In this document: positions 33,175 to 38,636 of the stretch, piece after piece
Position numbering within the stretch: position 1 is the first letter of the stretch
Layout: each line of letters opens with the position of its first letter
From: CAZLFA01 sp964558665
GTDB taxonomy: Bacteria > Desulfobacterota > Syntrophia > Syntrophales > PHBD01
NCBI GenBank assembly: GCA_964558665.1
Contig: CAZLFA010000037.1
Coordinates: 1-38,636, forward strand
Length of the DNA stretch: 38,636 bases
Direction: 5' to 3'
The notes under the pieces: model-generated
The model's input: the letters and a program-made list of their open reading frames with translations, nothing else
What the model was told of the DNA's origin: nothing
Databases searched by the model: none
Position numbers and translations under genes: made by a program

Positions 33175-34068
33175 TCACCGCAGCGGGTTGAAAAAATCCC
33201 TGATCATAGCGGCGGTTTCTACGGGGCGTTCCATCGGTATCAGATGCCCCGTATTTTCAACCAGCCGGTATGATCCATCGGGAAAACGGGATGCAGCTTC
33301 CTTCAGGTCGATAAAATGCCTGTTGTCGCTCAACTGACCTTCTGCGACAAGAACAGGGCATGATATTCCGGACAGAACCGGCCAGGGATCGTAGTGTCTC
33401 GCCCCCATGAATAAAGCGGCCTCTTTTCTTGGAGAACAGGCCAGTTCCAGCGTGCCGTCATCCGATGTCTTCATGCCGTGCTCGATATAAAGCTCAAGCA
33501 TCTCCTGATCCCAGGCCTTGAACATACTCTTGGACAGGAGATAATCCCTGGCCTCGTCCCTGCTGCTCCAGGAGTTGCGGCGCCTGATGGATTTCGATGC
33601 CAGAGGATGCTGGTCGACCGTTATCAGCATGCGGTAGTATTCGCTGGGGAGAAAAATGGGTTCTATGAGGACCATGCCCAGGGCCTTCAAACCGTATAAG
33701 GCGGCGGCAAAAGTAAGGATGGTGGCGCCCATTGAATGTCCGACCAGAAAGGCGTTTTTGACGCCGATACGGCTGCAGAGCGATGCGATGTCTTCGGCGA
33801 GGAGCATCCAGCTCAGCCCGCCCTGATCGGGATCGGCGTCGCGATGGTCGCAGAAATGTGGGGCAATGATGCGGAAAGAAGGTGACAGCGCCTTGGCGAC
33901 GGGGTGCCACAGCCATGGCAGAAAACCTGTCGCGTGCATAAATATCAGCGGCGGTCCCTGGCCTTCATACAGCAGATAGGACAGTTGAACGCCGCCGAGG
34001 TTTTCGGTCCGAATTCCGGGCTGACCGGTTACGTTTAATCTTACGTCCGTGTGTGCAGGGTTGATCAT
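33175..34068 (-). CDS. Alpha/beta-fold hydrolase
   Basis: The 297-residue protein has PPLIFMHATGFLPWLWHPVA (oxyanion-hole strand; HATG in place of the common HGxG), the nucleophile elbow AFLVGHSMGATIL with Ser near residue 116, PVLVAEGQLSDNRHF for the acid region and VENTGHLIPMERP with the catalytic His. The triad is therefore complete. It is soluble, without a signal peptide. Substrate is unknown; esterase or C-C bond hydrolase activity is possible. The ATG overlaps the stop of the CheW gene as ATGA, and it ends six bases before the glycosyltransferase start, so all three are probably cotranscribed. Confidence 0.9.
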   Translation of the reverse strand: MINPAHTDVRLNVTGQPGIRTENLGGVQLSYLLYEGQGPPLIFMHATGFLPWLWHPVAKALSPSFRIIAPHFCDHRDADPDQGGLSWMLLAEDIASLCSRIGVKNAFLVGHSMGATILTFAAALYGLKALGMVLIEPIFLPSEYYRMLITVDQHPLASKSIRRRNSWSSRDEARDYLLSKSMFKAWDQEMLELYIEHGMKTSDDGTLELACSPRKEAALFMGARHYDPWPVLSGISCPVLVAEGQLSDNRHFIDLKEAASRFPDGSYRLVENTGHLIPMERPVETAAMIRDFFNPLR

Positions 34069-34577
34069 ACTGTTTTGGCGAGCCCTGAAATCTCCTCTGC
34101 GCTTAAGACACGGTCGATGTCGAGCAGTATCTTGATTCCGCCTGCCGATTTTGCCATTCCGAGGATATATTCGGTATTGAGTTTGGTGCCGAAGTTCGGC
34201 GTCTCTTCAATGTCTCCCGCCTTTATATTCAGGACTTCCGAAACGGAATCTACAACTATTCCCATGTGAACCGTTCTCCCCGTCCCCGATATCTCGACAA
34301 CGATGATACAGGTGCGCTCATTGTATTCGATGGACTCCATTCCGAACTTGAGACGCAAATCCACCACAGGGATGACCTTGCCCCGGAGATTAATTACGCC
34401 TTTGAGGTAGGAAGGCGTCTGGGGAACCATGGTGATCGACATCATGCCGATGATCTCCTTGACCTTCAGTATTCCGATGCCGTACTCCTCCCCGGCCAAG
34501 GAAAATGTCAGATACTTGCCTTCTTTGTCCAGCATGGCCTTAACGGCCTGATCCATAGCCTTCACTTCGTTCGACAT
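34065..34577 (-). CDS. cheW: CheW-type chemotaxis coupling protein
   Basis: The 170-residue protein matches CheW: KYLTFSLAGEEYGIGILKVKEIIGMMSITMVPQTPSYLKGVINLRGKVIPVVDLRLKFGM, then GIVVDSVSEVLNIKAGDIEETP and ILGMAKSAGGIKILLDIDRVLS. These are the two SH3-like subdomains that bridge chemoreceptors and the CheA kinase. No CheA, receptor or flagellar gene lies nearby, so it is an orphan coupling protein here. It may serve a non-flagellar signalling array (for example type IV pili) or an array encoded elsewhere. Its last codon overlaps the hydrolase start. Thirty bases separate it from the HtrA stop. Confidence 0.95.
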   Translation of the reverse strand: MSNEVKAMDQAVKAMLDKEGKYLTFSLAGEEYGIGILKVKEIIGMMSITMVPQTPSYLKGVINLRGKVIPVVDLRLKFGMESIEYNERTCIIVVEISGTGRTVHMGIVVDSVSEVLNIKAGDIEETPNFGTKLNTEYILGMAKSAGGIKILLDIDRVLSAEEISGLAKTV

Positions 34578-34606
34578 GCTTGTCTTCTCCTTTCTCGATG
34601 GATTTC

Positions 34607-36061
34607 CTATTGCTCTTTTCTCATGGTCACGAAAAAGATGCGGTCCCCTCTTTTGATTTGAAGCAGTATGGGATTTCCTGTTCTTATTTTTAAAATTTCG
34701 TTTGTGAAGTCCCTGACAGAGGATATTTTCCTGCGGTTAACCTGAAGAATAATATCCTGCTGTTTTAAATTGGCGTCGTCCGCCTGGCTTCCATCCTTTA
34801 TCTGGGTGATGATTATGCCTGCCTTCTGAGATATCCCCAGATGCTTGGCAATTTCGGGCGAGATATTCTGCACCGTCATGCCGAAATATTCGGTTATTTT
34901 CTCCTGACCGGACAGTTCCACCCGATCTTTCCGTTCGCCGACGGCAACGGTAAAGTTCTTCTTCGTTCCGTCTCTCAGGATCTTGACATTAACCTTCTTG
35001 CCCACCGGGAGCGTGGCGACGGTCCGAAGCAGATCGTGGGTGTCCTGAATCGGCTTGCCGTTGATTTCGGTGACGATGTCTCCAGATTTCAAACCTGCGG
35101 CTTCAGCCGGTTCATTTTCGAAAACATGGCCGATCAGCGCGCCTTTGACATCCTTCAGTTTAAGGCTTTCTGCGATCTCATCCGTAATATCCTGTACGGA
35201 TATTCCCAGCCATCCCCTGACAACCTTTCCCTTGTCCTTCAATTCCGCCAGAATGTCCCTGGCCATGCTGATCGGTACGGCAAAACCGATTCCCTGCCCC
35301 TGGGCCACAATGGCCGTATTGATGCCCACAACCTTGCCCTCGAGATTGAAAAGCGGGCCGCCGGAGTTCCCCTGGTTGATGGACGCGTCTGTCTGGATAA
35401 AGTCGTCGTAAGGTCCGGAACCGATTACCCGCCCTTTGGCGCTGACGATTCCCGCTGTGACTGTCTGGGAAAGACCGAAAGGGTTGCCGATGGCAAAGAC
35501 CCAGTCGCCGACCCTGAGTTTGTTTGAATCACCGAACTCTGCAGCGGTCAGCGGATCGCGCGGATTGATTTTGATGAGGGCAATGTCTGTATTGGGGTCC
35601 TTGCCCTTTACTTCCGCGTCGTACTCTTTGCCGTTGTGCAGTTTTACCTTGATTTTATCTGCGTTCTGGATGACGTGGTTGTTTGTAACTATATAACCGT
35701 CCGCAGAAATGATAAATCCGGAGCCGATGCCTCTTTGCTTGTAATCCCGCTGCGGAATGTCGCCGAAGAACCGGTTGAAGAAATCGTCACCCCCGAAGAA
35801 CGGGGACATGTCCCTGCCGGGAGCGGACCGCCCCGCGGCTTTTATTGTTTTTGTCGTGCTTATGTAGACGACGGTCGGGCTGAGCTTTTCCGCCAAATCG
35901 GCAAAACCGGCGGATATGTTTGCCGGCGCTGCCTGGACCTCGCCGGTCGCAGCCGGTGATGAAATTCGCAAAATATCCAGGGAGGGAACAAGCGTCAGAA
36001 AAAATATCATGACGATTAAAACATACATATGAACTCTTCCTGCGGAACAAAAGCCTTTCAT
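34607..36061 (-). CDS. degQ: Do-type periplasmic serine endopeptidase (HtrA/DegP/DegQ)
   Basis: The 484-residue protein has an N-terminal membrane/signal segment (residues about 11-28), a trypsin-like domain with His129 (TNNHV), Asp159 (NTDIAL) and Ser233 (GNSGGP), and two PDZ domains (about 275-365 and 385-475). The flexible FFGGDDFFNRFFGD loop is the usual LA-loop. It degrades or refolds damaged envelope proteins in the periplasm. GGAGG lies five bases before ATG 36061. The gene follows the selenoprotein gene by only 70 bases on the same strand, so cotranscription is likely and links it to redox stress. Confidence 0.95.
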   Translation of the reverse strand: MKGFCSAGRVHMYVLIVMIFFLTLVPSLDILRISSPAATGEVQAAPANISAGFADLAEKLSPTVVYISTTKTIKAAGRSAPGRDMSPFFGGDDFFNRFFGDIPQRDYKQRGIGSGFIISADGYIVTNNHVIQNADKIKVKLHNGKEYDAEVKGKDPNTDIALIKINPRDPLTAAEFGDSNKLRVGDWVFAIGNPFGLSQTVTAGIVSAKGRVIGSGPYDDFIQTDASINQGNSGGPLFNLEGKVVGINTAIVAQGQGIGFAVPISMARDILAELKDKGKVVRGWLGISVQDITDEIAESLKLKDVKGALIGHVFENEPAEAAGLKSGDIVTEINGKPIQDTHDLLRTVATLPVGKKVNVKILRDGTKKNFTVAVGERKDRVELSGQEKITEYFGMTVQNISPEIAKHLGISQKAGIIITQIKDGSQADDANLKQQDIILQVNRRKISSVRDFTNEILKIRTGNPILLQIKRGDRIFFVTMRKEQ

Positions 36062-36102
36062 GAAAACCTCCGGTTAAGATTTATCTTCTTTTGCACTGAA
36101 CT

Positions 36103-36118
36103 GATGACAACTCCCATC
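36103..36118 (-). promoter_or_regulatory. Candidate bacterial SECIS stem-loop
   Basis: In the mRNA, 22 bases after the TGA, GAUGG pairs with UCAUC (one G-U pair) around a six-base loop starting with G (GAGUUG); the loop begins 27 bases after the TGA, within the range reported for bacterial SECIS elements. A smaller CCG-GCCUAU-CGG hairpin lies closer (loop 12 bases from TGA). Either could serve; structure prediction was not run. Confidence 0.4.
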
Positions 36119-36131
36119 TCCGATAGGCCGG

Positions 36132-36347
36132 CTAGACGCCTCACGTGCCGCCGTAGCCGATTTTAACCTTCCCTCCTTCGACGATGACCGGCACCTTCCG
36201 TTCGCCGCCCGAGAGGGAGATCATTTCCTGGAGCTTTGCCTTGTCGGTTTCAACGTCTATAAAGATGGCGCTGCTTCCGTAAGCCGCCCTGGCCTTATCG
36301 GTGAAAGGGCATCCCTGTTTTCCGTAGATAACGATCTTGTCAGCCAT
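36132..36347 (-). CDS. Uxx-star family glutaredoxin-like selenoprotein (TGA read as Sec)
   Basis: The first 68 codons encode a small glutaredoxin-like domain: IVIYGKQGCPFTDKARAAYG with the redox Cys near residue 13, GGERKVPVIVEGGKVKIGYGGT at the end. A TGA follows (36143-36141), then GGC, GTC and a TAG stop. The Uxx-star family is named for just this ending, selenocysteine, two residues and stop, so the natural product is probably 71 residues ending U-G-V. A candidate SECIS hairpin lies downstream. The ATG has GGAGG seven bases upstream. If read conventionally the gene would stop at 36141 and lose the Sec. It likely works as a thiol/selenol oxidoreductase of unknown partner. Confidence 0.8.
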
Positions 36348-36383
36348 ATACTATCCTCCATGCAGTTTACAACTGAAACGATA

Positions 36384-36409
36384 ATCAGTTTCCTCCGGAA
36401 ACTACTGAT
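36384..36409. other. Small dyad between cNMP-binding and selenoprotein genes
   Basis: AGTTTCC (36387-36393) and GGAAACT (36397-36403) are exact complements around TCC, with ATC and GAT outside. No T-run follows, so it is a weak terminator or operator candidate in this 95-base minus-strand space. Confidence 0.35.
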
Positions 36410-36442
36410 ATTGAAAATTTCAGGTTTCCGGGTAGAGACCAA

Positions 36443-36928
36443 TCAGTATTCCGTCAAATGGGAAAGTCCTCTTTCACCCACAAGGATGATCCTGGTGTGG
36501 TTGAGCCGGTTGGCGATCATTTTGGCGACCTGCTTCATGATCTTGTAGCCAAGCGTGCAGTCTGATTCCATGAGTTCTCTCAGCTTGACTGCGTCGAGCA
36601 TGATGACGGTTGCGCGATCGATGCACAAGGCTCCCAGTGTATATATGTAGGGTTCTACAACGGCCGACCAGCCCATGGAGTCATCTTTGGTGATGATGTC
36701 CAGCGTTACCTGGAGAGGCGGCTTGTGGGGGCCCATATAACTGTCCATGGTTAAAATGACCTTGCCCTCCTTTAAGACATGGAGATGGGCTGCGGTGTCC
36801 CCGATTTTATACATCTGAGTCCCGGCTTCAAATGTTTTTTCCTCAGCAATAGCCGACAGCTTTTCCAGCTCCGTGTCCGTGAGCCCGACAAAGAAAGAAG
36901 ATTGCTTCAATTCGTTTAACGGTAGCAT
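36443..36928 (-). CDS. Stand-alone cyclic-nucleotide-binding-domain protein
   Basis: The 161-residue protein has the Crp/FNR-type sensor fold: SFFVGLTDTELEKLSAIAEEKTFEAGTQMYKIGDTAAHLHVLKEGKVIL, then SMGWSAVVEPYIYTLGALCIDRATVIMLDAVKLRELMESDCTLGYKIMKQVAKMIANRL, ending after a short C-helix. No helix-turn-helix DNA-binding domain follows, so it is not a classical transcription factor. The phosphate-binding cassette is changed (SMGWSAVVEPYIYT instead of an RxA ending), so the bound ligand may differ from cAMP. A full AGGAGGTGA lies about 8 bases before the start. Upstream is a 205-base divergent space shared with the NlpC/P60 gene. Confidence 0.87.
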   Translation of the reverse strand: MLPLNELKQSSFFVGLTDTELEKLSAIAEEKTFEAGTQMYKIGDTAAHLHVLKEGKVILTMDSYMGPHKPPLQVTLDIITKDDSMGWSAVVEPYIYTLGALCIDRATVIMLDAVKLRELMESDCTLGYKIMKQVAKMIANRLNHTRIILVGERGLSHLTEY

Positions 36929-37043
36929 ATACAGTCACCTCCTGTTGTAGTTGCCGTTTATTGATCTAATGATAGACTACGCACCTTGACTTCAAGTGTA
37001 ATATACCAGCATTATACGGATAATTCCATAAATTTATATCTCG

Positions 37044-37099
37044 TTGCCGCCTCTGCGCCGATATGATAAATTGTGAAAAAAGGTCACAAAAGTTTGTGA
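37044..37099 (+). promoter_or_regulatory. Promoter and operator-like palindromes before the NlpC/P60 gene
   Basis: TTGCCG (37044-37049), 17 bases, then TAAATT (37067-37072) form a weak sigma-70-like promoter. Directly after it TTGTGA (37071-37076) and TCACAA (37084-37089) face each other, and TCACAAA (37084-37090) pairs with TTTGTGA (37093-37099). Three half-sites of one motif next to the expected start of transcription suggest a repressor or activator site. A further 12-base dyad CTTGACTTCAAG lies near 36985 in the same 205-base space. Confidence 0.4.
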
Positions 37100-37133
37100 A
37101 CGGCATCAAACAGGAAAGTGAGGAGGGGTTCTT

Positions 37134-38477
37134 ATGACTTTAAATATTATTCTGGCATGGCTGGTGATCATATCCGGCGCTTTCGGCTCTACGGATGCAA
37201 TCAGAGATACCAGAATACTCAGCCAGGATCACATGACTTACCTTGAAAAAGCAGGAGCGGGCAGCGCAGCCCTTATGGAGGCCGGGGAGCAGAAGAAACG
37301 GGACGAGGATTTCAATAAGGCCTTTTTCTCACCCTGGCACAGAGAGAAGCCAAAATACGGCGTTGCCGAGGTGGAAAGGGAGCTGAGGATATACAGGGAC
37401 AATCCTGGCTATGGGGAAAACATGAGGAGGCGCTCACAGAAGTGGATGGACGAGATGACCATTAATATGGGTATGGAAAAATTTCCCGATGGCGGCTTCA
37501 AAGGGATTGTCGTTGCGAATTCCGATTTGCGCGTATTTCCCACCCACAGGCCGCACTTTAACCGCTGCGAAGCGGGATACTGCAGTTATCCTTTTGACAA
37601 TTTCCAGCAATCCGCAGTCTATGCGAACACGCCGGTCTATGCATTGCATTTTACAAAAGACCGCGCCTGGGTTTTCGTGGAAACAGGTTTCACCTACGGA
37701 TGGCTTCCCGCGCAGGATATTGCCACGGTAAATGCGGAGTTCATCGCAAAGTGGGAAAGCGGACGTTATCTGGCGCCTGTAAAAGACAAGGTTCCGGTTT
37801 ACGGGGAGGATGGAAGACATCTGTTTAATGCGCCTCTGGGAACGGTTTTCCCGGCAGCCGGAAATAACGGCGAAACAGGAATTATGGTTGCCCTGCGTGA
37901 CCAGAACGGTGTTGCGGTGATAAAAATTGGTGTTGTGCCGGAAGAAGGTGTGACAGTGAAGCCGCTTCCTCTCAATCGGTTGAATATGGCCAAAATCGCC
38001 AATGAACTGATCAATGAGCCCTACGGCTGGGGCGGACTTTACAGAAACAGGGACTGTTCGGCGATGATCAGGGATATGTTTGTTCCTTTCGGCATCTGGC
38101 TGCCGAGGAATTCACGGCATCAGGCCCTCGAGGGAGGAAACTTCATCGATCTGTCGAAGATGACTACCAAGGAAAAGGAGCGCACAATCATCAACGAGGG
38201 CGTCCCTTATATGACACTGTTGTGGAGACAGGGGCATATCATGCTTTTTATCGGCAGACATGAAGGAGAGATTCTTGTCTTTCACAATTTCTGGAGCGCC
38301 TATTCAAAAGGGAGAAAAGGAAAAACCGAAAGAAGGATAGTCGGCCACGCGGCAATAACTACGATCAACCCGGGATCCAGATCGGGAGGAAAACGCCTTA
38401 AGGGGGGCTATCTGAGCGAGATCATCGGCATGACGGTTATCGGCGGCCGCGAAAGCCATGCCGCACGTCAGAATTAA
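37134..38477 (+). CDS. SH3-domain NlpC/P60 (C40) cell-wall peptidase
   Basis: The 447-residue protein starts with a short hydrophobic export segment (residues about 3-19), then an N-terminal helical part, two SH3b-like domains (GIVVANSDLRVFPTHRPHF and RYLAPVKDKVPVYGEDG) and a C-terminal NlpC/P60 domain. The nucleophile is Cys308 (NRDCSAMIRD), His368 lies in RQGHIMLFIG, and HNFW carries the third polar residue. LINEPYGWGG is the typical entry to this domain. It should cut gamma-D-Glu-diamino acid bonds in peptidoglycan peptides, in the periplasm. GAGGAGG stands about 7 bases before ATG 37134. The phrase order matches the SH3b1/SH3b2/NlpC family of proteobacteria. Confidence 0.92.
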   Translation: MTLNIILAWLVIISGAFGSTDAIRDTRILSQDHMTYLEKAGAGSAALMEAGEQKKRDEDFNKAFFSPWHREKPKYGVAEVERELRIYRDNPGYGENMRRRSQKWMDEMTINMGMEKFPDGGFKGIVVANSDLRVFPTHRPHFNRCEAGYCSYPFDNFQQSAVYANTPVYALHFTKDRAWVFVETGFTYGWLPAQDIATVNAEFIAKWESGRYLAPVKDKVPVYGEDGRHLFNAPLGTVFPAAGNNGETGIMVALRDQNGVAVIKIGVVPEEGVTVKPLPLNRLNMAKIANELINEPYGWGGLYRNRDCSAMIRDMFVPFGIWLPRNSRHQALEGGNFIDLSKMTTKEKERTIINEGVPYMTLLWRQGHIMLFIGRHEGEILVFHNFWSAYSKGRKGKTERRIVGHAAITTINPGSRSGGKRLKGGYLSEIIGMTVIGGRESHAARQN

Positions 38478-38584
38478 TGAAGTGAACGTCCTTTTTGACC
38501 AGGATAATATTCACTTATCTTAGTGTCTATACGTTCTATTGCGTAATGTGGAATAAATTATTAATTGTCAGGGGCAATTCGACA

Positions 38585-38609
38585 ACCCTTAAAATACCAG
38601 GGTGTTTTT
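38585..38609 (+). terminator. Weak terminator-like hairpin downstream of the peptidase gene
   Basis: ACCCT (38585-38589) and AGGGT (38599-38603) form a short stem followed by GTTTTT. An alternative wider pairing, CAACCCTT (38583-38590) with AAGGGTTG (38622-38629), overlaps it. The remaining 107 bases between the stop at 38477 and this site are AT-rich and show no gene; AAGTGAA and TTCACTT (38480-38486, 38510-38516) make a loose inverted repeat. Confidence 0.4.
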
Positions 38610-38636
38610 CAGGGGTTTTTCAAGGGTTGACCGGGC

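Noticed and set aside
36141..36143. TGA as an ordinary stop of the small glutaredoxin-like gene
   Set aside because: The next codons give exactly two residues and a stop, matching the Uxx-star family ending; an ordinary stop remains possible if the genome lacks Sec machinery.
37071..37089. CRP binding site TTGTGA-N7-TCACAA
   Set aside because: The spacer is one base longer than the CRP consensus, so only a general operator-like dyad is claimed.

Overview
The window looks like a chromosomal segment of an anaerobic Desulfobacterota-type ('deltaproteobacterial') organism, perhaps Syntrophales-like. This is inferred from a C-terminal selenocysteine glutaredoxin-like gene, a desulforedoxin-like metal site fused to a histone-H1-like tail, and a large O-antigen/exopolysaccharide locus with many TTG/GTG starts and ATGA overlaps. 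No rRNA, tRNA, IS element or CRISPR array was seen.

Bases 1-26433 form one co-directional (+) surface-polysaccharide locus. It holds glycosyltransferases of families GT2, GT4, GT9 and a GT-C-like membrane protein, plus two asparagine-synthase-type amidotransferases, a methyltransferase and a carbamoyltransferase. Three nucleotide-sugar modules can be read. (a) 11536-15987: a WbuB-like transferase, an RmlD-like reductase without a cupin domain, a CapE/WbjB-type 4,6-dehydratase/5-epimerase and a C2-epimerase, best read as UDP-L-QuiNAc (or L-FucNAc) synthesis and transfer. (b) 16050-17761: a PseC-like aminotransferase and a PseH-like acetyltransferase, which could use the same 4-keto intermediate. 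(c) 20807-24239: a WbpV/WreQ-like reductase, a monotopic phosphoglycosyl transferase and a WbpM/FlaA1-like dehydratase, the module that makes and loads the first sugar (probably D-QuiNAc) on undecaprenyl phosphate. An LhgO-like flavoprotein and a GT9 transferase close the locus before an intrinsic terminator near 26459-26496.

Bases 26495-28008 hold a small lipoprotein and a zinc-ribbon rhomboid protease on the minus strand, separated by a strong promoter-like sequence and a 101-bp imperfect inverted repeat. One arm of that repeat recurs at 18954-19003. An RlmD-like rRNA methyltransferase (+) converges on a minus-strand operon (31281 to 29303): a small Cys-rich protein, a PIG-L deacetylase, a 99-aa unknown and an MBL hydrolase. 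The first and last of these appear to start at CTG codons.

Bases 31376-38477 carry the desulforedoxin/histone-like repeat protein (interrupted by a 100-N assembly gap), a GT4/SenB-like transferase, an alpha/beta hydrolase, CheW, a Do-type HtrA protease, a probable Uxx-star selenoprotein whose TGA-GGC-GTC-TAG end has been read as truncated, a stand-alone cyclic-nucleotide-binding protein and, divergently, an NlpC/P60 SH3 peptidase.

The most notable items are the hidden selenocysteine C-terminus with a candidate bSECIS, the two CTG-started genes in one operon, the metal-site/H1-tail fusion, and the branch-point logic of the sugar cluster.
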